DNA of 64,000 nt from Hymenobacter translucens. Lineage in GTDB: Bacteria; Bacteroidota; Bacteroidia; Cytophagales; Hymenobacteraceae. A program made the position numbers and the translations under genes. Numbering within the stretch: position 1 is the first letter of the stretch; every line of letters starts with the position of its first letter. The stretch spans positions 1 through 64,000 of the forward strand of contig NZ_JAJERB010000001.1 in assembly GCF_020685205.1 (NCBI RefSeq), read 5' to 3'. Below the pieces are notes generated by a model. The model had not been told where the DNA came from. It did not search any database and saw nothing but the letters and a program-made list of their open reading frames with translations. Below are positions 25,403-33,375 of the stretch, in pieces.

Positions 25403-26053
25403 TCAGGGAGCCAGGCGGCTGAGCTTCCAGTCTTCGCCGGCGCGTTCGTAGAGAATCCGGTCGTGGAGGCGGCTGGGTCGGCCCTGCCAGAACTCGATGC
25501 GGTGGGGGCGCACGATAAAGCCACCCCAGTGGGGCGGGCGGGGCAGCGGGTCGAACCCGGCAAACCGGGTCTCTACCTCCTGCTCCTCCTTTTCCAGCTC
25601 TTCACGGCTGCCGATTGGCCGGCTTTGGGGCGAGGCCCAGGCACCGATCTGGCTGCTGCGGGGGCGACTTTGAAAGTAGGCATCCGACATCCCGGCCGGG
25701 GCCGGCTCCACCCGGCCCTCCACGCGCACCTGCCGCTCCAGGCCGGGCCAGAAGAACGTCAGCGCCGCCAGGGGGTGGGCCGTGAGCTCCCGGCCCTTGC
25801 GGCTGTCGTAGTTGGTGTAAAAAAGGAAGCCCTCGTCTTCGGGCAGGCCCTTGAGCAGCACCACCCGCGCCGAGGGTTGACCCTGGTCGTCGACGGTAGC
25901 CACGGTCATGGCCGTCGGCTCTTCGACCTGGGCGGCCAGGGCCTCGTCGAGCCAGCGCCGAAATTGCAGCACGGCGTCGGGGGCTACGTCGGCTTCCGTG
26001 AGGGTACGCTGGGCGTAGGTTTTGCGCAGGTCGGCCAGCTGTTGGTCTAGCAT
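25403..26053 (-). CDS. pdxH: Pyridoxamine 5'-phosphate oxidase
   Basis: FMN enzyme making pyridoxal 5'-phosphate from PNP or PMP; cytoplasmic. 216 residues have the N-terminal [18 protein letters not shown], the FMN-binding [26 protein letters not shown] (about 62-87) and [33 protein letters not shown] and the C-terminal dimerisation signature [19 protein letters not shown] are also present. Normal length. It is upstream of and co-directional with DUF1015, 104 bp apart. Confidence 0.95.
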   Translation of the reverse strand: MLDQQLADLRKTYAQRTLTEADVAPDAVLQFRRWLDEALAAQVEEPTAMTVATVDDQGQPSARVVLLKGLPEDEGFLFYTNYDSRKGRELTAHPLAALTFFWPGLERQVRVEGRVEPAPAGMSDAYFQSRPRSSQIGAWASPQSRPIGSREELEKEEQEVETRFAGFDPLPRPPHWGGFIVRPHRIEFWQGRPSRLHDRILYERAGEDWKLSRLAP

Positions 26054-26287
26054 AAGGCAGGAAGGGTGAGCGGGTGAAGGCAGGGTTGCCCCGGCCCGGG
26101 CGAATCAGGCTGCAAGGTAGTAAACCCGCTCAGGTAGGGAACCCCGAAGCACCTGCCCGACGTAAGTAAAATCCGGAGCGGGCCTGAAATTTCCGGCTGC
26201 GTCAGTTTCCGGCCCGTCGTCAGCGCTTCGGTATGGTCTACCCGTCGCCTTTTATCCCGCCCCATCAACTTTTTTCTGCTGAGTTCT

Positions 26288-26854
26288 ATGCCTGCCCTGC
26301 ATTCCGGAAGCCTGCTGATTTCCCAGCCTTTTCTGGGCGACCCCAACTTCGAGCGAAGCGTGATTCTGCTCTGCCGCCACACCGAGGAGGAAGGCTCCTT
26401 TGGCCTGGTGCTCAACCGCCTGACCAATCTGGTGCTGGGCGACGTGCTGGAGCTACCCGGGGGAGAAGACTCGCCCGCGGCCCAGGTTCCGCTTGGTCTG
26501 GGTGGGCCCGTGCAGCCCGACACCCTGCACTTTCTGCATCAGCGCGCCGATCTGCCCGGCGCCGAAAGCCTGGGGCAGGACGTATACTGGGGCGGTGATT
26601 TCAGCGTTCTGCTGGGGTTGCTGATGAGCGGCGAAGTTGCGCCGGAGTCGGTGCGGCTGTACGTCGGGTATTCCGGCTGGACGGCCGACCAGCTGGCGGG
26701 CGAGGTCCAGGAAAATGTTTGGATTGTACATCCCAATGCTGCTGGGAAAGTGTTTACTTTGGCTAATGATGCCTTTTGGCAGGCCATTTTGCGTGAAAAA
26801 GGCGGTCGTTACCGCGTCATTTCCAACTACCCCGTGGACCCGCGCTTAAACTGA
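26288..26854 (+). CDS. YqgE/AlgH family protein
   Basis: 188 residues beginning GSLLISQPFLGDPNFERSVILLCRHTEEEGSFGLVLNRLTN, the DUF179 signature. Further motifs are LGLGGPVQPDTLHFLH, VYWGGDFSVLLGLL and RLYVGYSGWTADQLAGEVQENVWIV. Cytosolic family of unknown biochemical role. It lies 53 bp before the DUF349 gene and may be co-transcribed with it. Confidence 0.93.
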   Translation: MPALHSGSLLISQPFLGDPNFERSVILLCRHTEEEGSFGLVLNRLTNLVLGDVLELPGGEDSPAAQVPLGLGGPVQPDTLHFLHQRADLPGAESLGQDVYWGGDFSVLLGLLMSGEVAPESVRLYVGYSGWTADQLAGEVQENVWIVHPNAAGKVFTLANDAFWQAILREKGGRYRVISNYPVDPRLN

Positions 26855-26907
26855 GTTTATCCCGTTCCACCCTTGTCCGTATCAGCCGGGCCTTTCACTT
26901 TCGAACT

Positions 26908-29298
26908 ATGCTACCTGAAGATCCCACTTCCGCTCCCCAAAACTCCGCTGCCGATTCGGATTCTCCGATGAGCATTCTGGAGCGCCGTCTGGCCGAAATC
27001 CGCTTGAAGCAGGACCCTGCCGCACCCGCGCCCGCCGAAGCAACGCCCGACACCCCGGCTCCGGCTGCCCCGGCTGCGCCCGAGGCCAGCCATAGCGCGG
27101 CTCCGGTAGTGTCGGATGCAGCAGTGCGGGCTTCGGCGCACTACGGGCACGAAGGCCCCGGCGCCGTGGCGGAAGCTGCCGTTGAAGCTCAGGAGCCCGC
27201 GGCCGAGTCCGCCTCTGACGAGCCGGCCACTGACGCCGTTGAGCTGCCCGGTCAGGATCCCAGCATTGAGCCCCAGGCCCACGTGGCCGCGACTCCCCCA
27301 GTTGCGCCCGCCCCGCTCGACAAAGCCGACAGCGCCGCCGTTACCGGAGCCGAAGGCTCACTGCCCGCAACCCCCGAGCCAGCTGCTGAAGCCCACGTTA
27401 CGCCGATGCCCGAAGCGCCCACGGTGGCTCTTGATTCGGCAGAAGCGATTGAGCAGGCCCCCGAGGGCGTAGCCGCCCTGCCGACTTCGGCTACGGCCTC
27501 GGCCGGTGTGGCCGCCGAAGCGGCCGCGGCACACGCCGAGGAAGAAGAGGAATACGTACCGGAAACCCCGGCGCCTGATTTCGCTCACCTCGAGCTGCCC
27601 GCCCAGGCTACCTACCTGCTCTCCCTGCTGCGCCGCCCCGATGCCCGCCAGAACCGCAAGCAGATCTACGACCTGAACCGGCAGTACGAAACGGCTCTGG
27701 CTGCGGAGCGTACCGCCGCCCGGCAGCGCTTCACCAGCGAAGGCGGCGCCGCCGACGACTTTGCCTACCACGATTCGGAAGCCCACACTGAGCTGACCAA
27801 AGCCCTGCAGGAATTCCGCGAAGGCCGCGCCCGCGATGCCCGCGCCGAAGACGAGCAGCGCGCCAAAAACCTGGTTCGCAAGCAGGAGCTGCTCACCCAG
27901 CTCCGGCAGCTGGTAGAGTCGGCCGAAACCAAGGACAGCGGCAACCAGCTGAAAACCCTGCAGAACGAGTGGAAGGCTGCCGGCCCCGTGCCCCAGAAGG
28001 ACTCTCAGGAAATCTGGAGCAGCTACCACGCCCTGCTCGACATCTACTACAACAACCGCGGCCTGTTCTTCGAGATGAAGGAGCTGGACCGCCGCCGCAA
28101 CCTGGAAGCCAAGGAGGCGCTAGTGCAGCGCGCCGAGGCCCTGGCCCAGCAGCCCAGCATCAACAAGGCATTGCAGGAGCTGCGCCAGTTGCACGAGGAG
28201 TGGAAAAACGTGGGCCCCGTGCCCAACGAGCAGCGCGACCCGATCTGGAACCGCTTTCTGCAGGCCTCCGAGAAGGTGCACGACCGCAAAAAGGAATTTA
28301 TGAGCGCCCGCACGGCGCAGGAAACGGCCAACCTGAGCCGCAAGACCGCCCTGCTGGAGCAGGTGAAAGTATTTGGCGAGTTCCATACTGAGCGCGTCAA
28401 CGACTGGCGGGCCAAAACCGACGAGCTTCAAAAGCTTAAGGAGGAGTGGGATGCCGCCGGCCTAGTGCCCCGCGACAAAGCCGAGCAGCTCAATAAGCAG
28501 TTCTGGACCGCCTACAAAGGATTTTTTCAGCGAAAAAACCAGTTCTTTAAATCCCTGGATGAAGAGAAGAGCAGCAACCTGAAGCGTAAGCTGGAGCTCT
28601 GCGAGCAGGCCGAAGCCGCCCTGCAAAACCCGGACTGGGAGCAGGGGCGGGAAATCGTCATCCGTCTGCAGAAGGACTGGAAGCTGATTGGCCGCGTGCC
28701 CGAGAAGCAGTCCGATAAAGTCTGGAACCGCTTCCGCACCGCCTGCGACGCCTTCTTCGACCGCAAAAATCAGGAGGTAAAGCAGCGGGAGCACCAGGCG
28801 CAGCAAGTGTCGCAGGAGCAGGCCGCTCACCTTGACCGCGTGGCCGAAGCCGTAACCGCACTTTCCGTCGATGCGCCGGGGACGCTGGAAGGTTTCCGGC
28901 AGCATGTAGCTGAATGGCGGGCCTTTGATGGCGCCAACGGCGGACCCCGCGGCTCGGCTGAGCGGGCCGAGGAGAAGTTCCAGAGCCTGATGGGCAAGTA
29001 TCTGGATCTGGTGCCCGGCCTTTCCTACGCCGAGCGCAGCGACCTGCTGTTCCAGCTGCAGGTGGAGCGGCTCAAGTCCAGCCCCGATGCCCAGCAGCAG
29101 CTCTACCGCAAAGAGCAGGGTTTGCGCCGGGAAATCAACGAGCTGGAAAATGACATTGCCACGCTGCAAACCAACCTGGAGTTCTTTGCCCGCTCAAAGA
29201 ACGCCAATCAGCTGCGCGAAGAGTATCAAGGCCGCATCGACGAGGCCAAGGGCCGGATTGATGCCCTTAAAAAACAGCTGAAAATAGTACGGGCCTAG
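26908..29298 (+). CDS. DUF349 repeat protein
   Basis: 796 residues. Residues 1-215 are a low-complexity Ala/Pro/Glu-rich, probably disordered region. From about 225 the protein is helical, with at least four DUF349 repeats recognised by W-K-x-x-G-x-V-P segments: EWKAAGPVPQKDSQEIWSSY near 355, EWKNVGPVPNEQRDPIWNRF near 430, EWDAAGLVPRDKAEQLNKQF near 515 and DWKLIGRVPEKQSDKVWNRF near 590. A C-terminal coiled coil ends in ALKKQLKIVRA. Proteins of this type are common in Bacteroidota and have no settled function. The tRNA-Thr gene starts 43 bp after the stop. Confidence 0.9.
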   Translation: MLPEDPTSAPQNSAADSDSPMSILERRLAEIRLKQDPAAPAPAEATPDTPAPAAPAAPEASHSAAPVVSDAAVRASAHYGHEGPGAVAEAAVEAQEPAAESASDEPATDAVELPGQDPSIEPQAHVAATPPVAPAPLDKADSAAVTGAEGSLPATPEPAAEAHVTPMPEAPTVALDSAEAIEQAPEGVAALPTSATASAGVAAEAAAAHAEEEEEYVPETPAPDFAHLELPAQATYLLSLLRRPDARQNRKQIYDLNRQYETALAAERTAARQRFTSEGGAADDFAYHDSEAHTELTKALQEFREGRARDARAEDEQRAKNLVRKQELLTQLRQLVESAETKDSGNQLKTLQNEWKAAGPVPQKDSQEIWSSYHALLDIYYNNRGLFFEMKELDRRRNLEAKEALVQRAEALAQQPSINKALQELRQLHEEWKNVGPVPNEQRDPIWNRFLQASEKVHDRKKEFMSARTAQETANLSRKTALLEQVKVFGEFHTERVNDWRAKTDELQKLKEEWDAAGLVPRDKAEQLNKQFWTAYKGFFQRKNQFFKSLDEEKSSNLKRKLELCEQAEAALQNPDWEQGREIVIRLQKDWKLIGRVPEKQSDKVWNRFRTACDAFFDRKNQEVKQREHQAQQVSQEQAAHLDRVAEAVTALSVDAPGTLEGFRQHVAEWRAFDGANGGPRGSAERAEEKFQSLMGKYLDLVPGLSYAERSDLLFQLQVERLKSSPDAQQQLYRKEQGLRREINELENDIATLQTNLEFFARSKNANQLREEYQGRIDEAKGRIDALKKQLKIVRA

Positions 29299-29329
29299 TT
29301 GGCAGTGTGGGCGTGAAATGCTAGTTTTG
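29299..29329 (+). promoter_or_regulatory. Promoter of tRNA-Thr
   Basis: TTG at 29299-29301 and TAGTTTTG at 29322-29329 (full TAnnTTTG match) are separated by 20 bp, the usual Bacteroidota spacing. The predicted start falls just before the tRNA at 29342. The -33 element overlaps the stop codon area of the DUF349 gene. Confidence 0.75.
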
Positions 29330-29341
29330 CGCCCACAATAC

Positions 29342-29414
<73 letters not shown>

Positions 29415-29425
29415 CTTACTAAATG

Positions 29426-29465
29426 AACACCCCTGTAAATCCTGTATTTACAGGGGTGTTTTTTT
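29426..29465 (+). terminator. Terminator of tRNA-Thr
   Basis: Perfect 15-bp stem AACACCCCTGTAAAT / ATTTACAGGGGTGTT with a 5-nt loop (cctgt), then a run of T. Confidence 0.95.
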
Positions 29466-29584
29466 GCTGTGGCCACTAGTATGCCCGTCTAAGTGGGGTT
29501 CACTTACCTGATCGGCATTCCCGGCTGGTGAGTGCGTAGGTGCGCCTCTTTCCGGTTTCGGAGCCTGCCTTATAAGAGCTCTGA

Positions 29585-29640
29585 AAACACCGATGCCTTT
29601 ACCGTATCCAACCTTGGATACGGTAAAGGCATCGGTGTTT
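29585..29640. repeat. Perfect 27-bp inverted repeat with 2-nt loop
   Basis: Left arm 29585-29611 begins AAACACCGATGCC and ends TATCCAA; right arm 29614-29640 is its exact reverse complement; the loop is CC. It is much longer and more perfect than the other terminators here. It lies 37 bp after the stop of the leftward small gene at 29678-29890 and 120 bp after the tRNA terminator. T-runs on both outer ends are short (3-4), so it may be a terminator, an RNA structure or a mobile-element relic. Confidence 0.95.
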
Positions 29641-29677
29641 CCTGCAAGCCGGCAGGTACGGGTTATGGGCTCGGGAC

Positions 29678-29890
29678 CTAGCGGGCAATAAACCCCTTGG
29701 CTTCCCAGGCTTTTACGTTCGAGGTGCGCACGAAGCGGGTTTCCAGGTGGCCCCAGGCATCGTGCTTGTACATCACGGTTTTACCTGCTTCCCGCACGTG
29801 CGAGGCCATCAGGTTTTCAGCGTAAGACAGGACAGGGGTAGCCGCTTCAGAGGGCTTACGAGGACGGGGGCGTTTAGCTGAGGTAGACAT
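29678..29890 (-). CDS. Small basic protein of unknown function, 70 aa
   Basis: Starts MSTSAKRPRPRKPSEAATP, a basic Pro-rich tail. A compact segment follows with KTVMYKHDAWGHLETRFVRTSNVKAWEAKGFI, which looks folded (beta then helix). The ATG at 29890 is used; the codon before it is TTG. Codon use fits the surrounding genes. The start and the isolated position, with a long hairpin behind it, support a real gene. No family recognised. Confidence 0.6.
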   Translation of the reverse strand: MSTSAKRPRPRKPSEAATPVLSYAENLMASHVREAGKTVMYKHDAWGHLETRFVRTSNVKAWEAKGFIAR

Positions 29891-30203
29891 CAAAGGACAA
29901 CAAACAGAAAGAGGAAATGGCTCAGCTTTCGGCGTTTAATTTACGAGCTTATTTTTTCCAACGCGAAAAAGTTCCTCCCCGCCTTGTCCAGGAGGATTTA
30001 GCCCAGAAGAAAAATGGGAAGCCGGAATCAGCCGGGAGTTAAAACCGGGGGCAGGAACAATAACTGACCTGGCTGTGTCGGGGCTCATGACTGCTCAACA
30101 GCAGGGAAAGAAAAGACAAAATGCACTTTGCGGGTAACAATACGTGGCTGGTTTCGTTTAACAATTACTGTCAAAATGTTAAACAAAATACCAGCTTCGT
30201 GCC
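29891..30203. other. Divergent intergenic region, about 310 bp
   Basis: Moderately AT-rich stretch between two divergent small genes. It contains an inverted repeat at 30156-30184 close to the rightward gene. No ORF with coding character and no exact TAnnTTTG element were found. Confidence 0.5.
30156..30184. promoter_or_regulatory. Operator-like inverted repeat GTTTAACA-N13-TGTTAAAC
   Basis: Perfect 8-bp arms, 13-bp spacer, so arm centres are 21 bp (two helical turns) apart, as expected for a dimeric regulator. It ends 19 bp before the ATG at 30204. Confidence 0.5.
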
Positions 30204-30707
30204 ATGAACTTTCTTTCTACACTTTCAGCCGCTTCGTTTTTCACCTTCTTCCTGCTTTTCGGGTCTGCCCGGGTTCAGGCCCAGCCATTAGTAGCCAGTG
30301 CCTCTACCACGGCTGCCGTGGACTCTGAGCCGGATAAAAAATCAGGTCGTGCAACTGAGGCCAGTGCCTCCGAATCAGTGGTGCTGGTTGGTAAGATCAC
30401 CAATCCGGCCGGACCCTTGCCCGGCGCCGTGGTTATCCTTACCGACACCAAGCAAATGGCCGTTACCAACGCCGACGGGGAGTTTCAGTTTGAGGTGCCG
30501 GCCAGTGCCGGGGAGTTGAACGCGCTGGTAACCTACGCCGGGTATGCCGACGAAAAGATGGTTTTAAATGCCGCTGCCACATCGTCCACGGTTTCGATGA
30601 CCAATGCCCGCGTTATTTCCGTGTCGCGCAAGTATCAGCTCAAAACCTACCTCAAGACGGCCCGCAAACAAGCCAAGCGGTCTTTGAAGCAGGTTCGGAA
30701 AAAGTAG
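30204..30707 (+). CDS. Exported protein with carboxypeptidase-regulatory-like domain
   Basis: 167 residues with a signal peptide (about 1-27, ends VQAQ) and a Ser/Thr/Ala-rich spacer. A single beta-sandwich domain of the CarboxypepD_reg type follows (about 57-135: VLVGKITNPAGPLPGAVVILTDTKQMAVTNADGEFQFEVPASAGEL). A strongly basic tail ends the protein (KTYLKTARKQAKRSLKQVRKK). This domain usually sits at the N-terminus of TonB receptors; here it stands alone. Likely periplasmic or surface-attached; function unknown. Confidence 0.8.
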   Translation: MNFLSTLSAASFFTFFLLFGSARVQAQPLVASASTTAAVDSEPDKKSGRATEASASESVVLVGKITNPAGPLPGAVVILTDTKQMAVTNADGEFQFEVPASAGELNALVTYAGYADEKMVLNAAATSSTVSMTNARVISVSRKYQLKTYLKTARKQAKRSLKQVRKK

Positions 30708-30738
30708 TCAGGCGGATTTTACCTGCACTGTCGGAAAT

Positions 30739-30765
30739 GCCCTGGCTTACCAGCCGGGGCTTTTT
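30739..30765 (+). terminator. Terminator after the exported regulatory-domain protein
   Basis: Stem GCCCTGGCT / AGCCGGGGC (one G-T pair), loop tacc, then five T. Ends 57 bp after the stop. Confidence 0.75.
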
Positions 30766-30874
30766 GCTGGGCAACACTGCCGACATACCGGGCGGTTCGG
30801 TTACTATACTGCTTAATCCAACCTGACCTGCGCGAGGGCAGGACTATTGCCGGAAAACAAGCCTACGGGTTGCC

Positions 30875-31288
30875 CTAGGGGAGCTGGCGTAGCCAGGCCC
30901 GGGCGTTGTCCTCGTTATCGAACAACCGGTAGGTGAGAGCGGCCGCCCGGGCCTCCGCCATCATTTGGTTGAGCGAGAGGCGCGCAAACACGTCGTGCGG
31001 AAGCAGCACGGCCCCGTAAATTTCCGCGCCCTGCTCAGCCCGGGTCAGCCAGTATTCCACAATCCACTTGCTTTCTTCCTCGGTAAAAGGAGCCATCAGA
31101 CGCTGGTCACCCAGCATCTTGTTCCAGCCCTTGCTGCGCAAAAGCTGACCGGTATGGGTTAAAAAAGCCTGCAGGTGGTGAAGCTTGCGGGGACCAGGCT
31201 CGTAGATAACGTGAGCAAATCCGTCGGGGTGTTCCAGAACCCGGCCGACGGGGTTGCCGAAGTAGAGCCGCGAGGTGGGAAGAAGCAT
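30875..31288 (-). CDS. STAS/SpoIIAA-like small protein (tentative), 137 aa
   Basis: Begins MLLPTSRLYFGNPVGRVLEHPDGFAHVIYEPGPRKLHHLQAFLTHTGQLL. The tail TYRLFDNEDNARAWLRQLP has the closing pattern F-D-x-x-x-x-A-x-x-W-L seen in STAS/SpoIIAA-like proteins of Bacteroidota. Intermediate segments (GWNKMLGDQRLMAPFTEEESKWIVEYW) fit alternating helix and strand. No catalytic motif. The family call rests on the tail pattern and overall length. Confidence 0.6.
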   Translation of the reverse strand: MLLPTSRLYFGNPVGRVLEHPDGFAHVIYEPGPRKLHHLQAFLTHTGQLLRSKGWNKMLGDQRLMAPFTEEESKWIVEYWLTRAEQGAEIYGAVLLPHDVFARLSLNQMMAEARAAALTYRLFDNEDNARAWLRQLP

Positions 31289-31486
31289 AGGTGAGCGTAG
31301 CGGGGTCGGAAAGGAAGCGGTAAAGCTACGTACACAAGCGTGAAACGACCTGCAGTTGAGCTTTCCCTTTCCGGTACAACGGGGAATATGACAGGCAGTA
31401 AACAGTTTGAAGGGCCCAGTAATTCCCTTTTTGGGTATTCAGGGTCGGGCAGGTCGCGGATAAGTTGTCCGTCTCGTGCTTTTACC

Positions 31487-32485
31487 TTAGCTGCTCAGGT
31501 GGTGACGCTCGTTGCGGACGGCGTTGGCTACCGTCCAGCTCACTTCCCGGGAAAACGGATGCTGGCGCACGGGGCAGTCGGGCATGTGGCAAAGGGAGCA
31601 GGCGGCAAAGGTGCACGGGTCGGCGTGCACGAACATCTCCACCTCCACGTCGAAGCGCTGCCCGATCAGGTGCTCGATCTTGTTGAGCTCGGTGTGGGTT
31701 TCCTCGAGGCTAAAGTAGTACGGCATCTGCACGTGGCAGTCGATGTGCAGGTTGGCCCCGTAGCGCAGCACCCGCAGGTTGTGCACGTCAATCCAGGCCG
31801 GCTGCCGGTACTGCTGCAGCTCGGCAATTACCTGCCGCACCACTTCCACGTCTGATTCATCCATCAGCCCGGATACCGAGCGGCGCAGCATCCGGAAGCC
31901 GTTTACCGTGATGAAAGCGCCCAGCACGAAGGCCGCCGCCGTATCGTACAGCACGTTGTCGGTCCAGAAAACCAAACCCAGAGCCAGGCATGATACCAGG
32001 GAGCTGACCGCGTCAAGGTACAGGTGCTGCCCGTCGCCCACCAGCGCAATCGAAGAAAGCTTTTTTCCCTGGCTCACCAGCACGAAGCCTACTATCAGGT
32101 TCACCAGGGCCGTGCCGGCCAGCAGGGCCACCCCCCAGTCAGGCCGGGCCACGGCGTGCGGGTGCAGCAGGGTGAGGGTGGCGCTGTAGAAGGTGTAGAT
32201 GCCCGCAAACAAGATCAGGGCACCCTCGAAGCCGACGGACAGGTATTCCACCTTCCCGTGCCCATAGGGGTGGTTTTCGTCCTTGGGCAGCCCCGACAGG
32301 TAGAGGCTGTACAAGGCAAATGAGCTGGTGAAGATGTTGATGATGGACTCCAGCGCGTCGGTGAGGGCAGCCTGGGAGGAGGTCAGGTAGTAGGCGTAGA
32401 ACTTCACCGCCACCAGCCCCACACTGACCACGAGGGAAAGCAGGCCCAGCCGTTGTTTGGTTTTCGTGACGGAAGGTGCTTGCAT
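31487..32485 (-). CDS. Cation diffusion facilitator (CDF) metal transporter with cysteine-rich tail
   Basis: Inner-membrane divalent metal/H+ antiporter (zinc, iron, cobalt or similar). 332 residues with six helices. TM2 has the acidic metal site ALTDALESIINIF, and the signature YGHGKVEYLSVGFEGALI follows. TM5 carries GDGQHLYLDAVSS (H..D). The cytosolic C-terminal domain (about 205-290) includes WIDVHNLRVLRYGANLHIDCHVQMP. An extra tail after the usual end contains Cys291, Cys296, Cys299 and Cys305 with nearby His, a possible metal site. A matched promoter lies upstream. Confidence 0.92.
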   Translation of the reverse strand: MQAPSVTKTKQRLGLLSLVVSVGLVAVKFYAYYLTSSQAALTDALESIINIFTSSFALYSLYLSGLPKDENHPYGHGKVEYLSVGFEGALILFAGIYTFYSATLTLLHPHAVARPDWGVALLAGTALVNLIVGFVLVSQGKKLSSIALVGDGQHLYLDAVSSLVSCLALGLVFWTDNVLYDTAAAFVLGAFITVNGFRMLRRSVSGLMDESDVEVVRQVIAELQQYRQPAWIDVHNLRVLRYGANLHIDCHVQMPYYFSLEETHTELNKIEHLIGQRFDVEVEMFVHADPCTFAACSLCHMPDCPVRQHPFSREVSWTVANAVRNERHHLSS

Positions 32486-32560
32486 TTTGTACTTTTTTGG
32501 TCAGGTCCCTCCAGGTCAGTCCTGACGGATACGCATCGGGATGAGGCCGGGGGAAGCTGC

Positions 32561-32590
32561 AAAGCTACGCAAGTGCCGGGTACGGGTCAA
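32561..32590 (-). promoter_or_regulatory. Promoter of the CDF transporter gene
   Basis: On the minus strand TTG (32590-32588), 19-bp spacer, TAGCTTTG (32568-32561): both elements match the Bacteroidota consensus with ideal spacing. Leader of about 70 nt to the ATG at 32485. Confidence 0.75.
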
Positions 32591-32689
32591 TAAAACCTGA
32601 TAATCTGGGTTTTAGATATACCCCGAAATGAAATTTAGCGCTGTCTAACAATTGTGTTTTGCACTGACCTGCAGGCAGTGAACGACGGA

Positions 32690-33133
32690 CTAGGGCAGGG
32701 CCCGGAACTGAATCGGCAGCGTGAGGGCTACGCGCACCGGTTGTCCGCCGATAAGCCCGGGCTGCCACCAGGGCATGATGCGCACCAGCCGCAGGGCTTC
32801 CTCATCGAGGCCGTAGCCTAGGCCTTTCACCACCCGGGCGTCGCGGATGTGGCCCTGCTCGTCGACAATAAAGCGCACGTACACCTTGCCGGAAACTTCG
32901 TGGGTTAGCGCGGCAGCCGGATACTGAATCTTGCGCCGCAGAAACTCCCCGAATGCCTGGTCGCCGCCGGGAAAGGCTGGCATCTGCTCGGCCACGTCAT
33001 AGGTAGCGGGAACGGCCGCCTGGGCGGGCAGGTCCCCGGCAGCACCATCGGATACGGTAAGCCGGGTGGTGCTCTGGGCGTGGGCCCGGGTGAACAGGCC
33101 GGTAAGCAGCAAAAGAATAAGCAGGCGGGGCAT
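32690..33133 (-). CDS. TonB C-terminal domain protein (energy transducer TonB-like)
   Basis: 147 residues from the ATG at 33133, with a signal peptide or anchor (RLLILLLLTGLFTRAHAQ). A TonB/CarC-like C-terminal domain covers about 55-147, with PAFPGGDQAFGEFLRRKIQYP, VYVRFIVDEQGHIRDARVVKGLGYGLDEEALRLVRIMPWWQPG and LTLPIQF. It lacks the long Pro-rich spacer of classical TonB and has no cytosolic part. It may therefore be a secreted TonB-CTD protein rather than the ExbB/D-coupled TonB. Divergent from a TonB-dependent receptor gene. Confidence 0.85.
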   Translation of the reverse strand: MPRLLILLLLTGLFTRAHAQSTTRLTVSDGAAGDLPAQAAVPATYDVAEQMPAFPGGDQAFGEFLRRKIQYPAAALTHEVSGKVYVRFIVDEQGHIRDARVVKGLGYGLDEEALRLVRIMPWWQPGLIGGQPVRVALTLPIQFRALP

Positions 33134-33159
33134 AGGATAAGGGATATAAAAGGGTCGGT

Positions 33160-33193
33160 CAAAACTACCCGCCACCCGGGCGGGAAATGTCAA
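33160..33193 (-). promoter_or_regulatory. Candidate promoter of the TonB-like gene
   Basis: TAGTTTTG on the minus strand (33167-33160) is a full -7 match 27 nt before the ATG. A TTG at 33193-33191 is 23 bp upstream, slightly longer than usual. Confidence 0.55.
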
Positions 33194-33324
33194 GCCAGCA
33201 TTACGGTTCGGTTGCGTTTCGGTGAAGCCGGCAGGCCGTCGGATGGAAGGTTGGATATTGTTGTAACATTTTGTTTATTAGCAACTTGCAAATGCATTAA
33301 CACAAGCATAATACTCTCAACATA

Positions 33325-33352
33325 TTGCCGTAACAGGCCGGGTCTAGCTTTG
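33325..33352 (+). promoter_or_regulatory. Promoter of the TonB-dependent receptor gene
   Basis: TTG at 33325-33327, 17-bp spacer, TAGCTTTG at 33345-33352 (full -7 match), 23 bp before the ATG at 33376. The surrounding sequence is AT-richer than the genes. Confidence 0.7.
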
Positions 33353-33375
33353 CTCAGCAATCTAAAAAGACCCCT

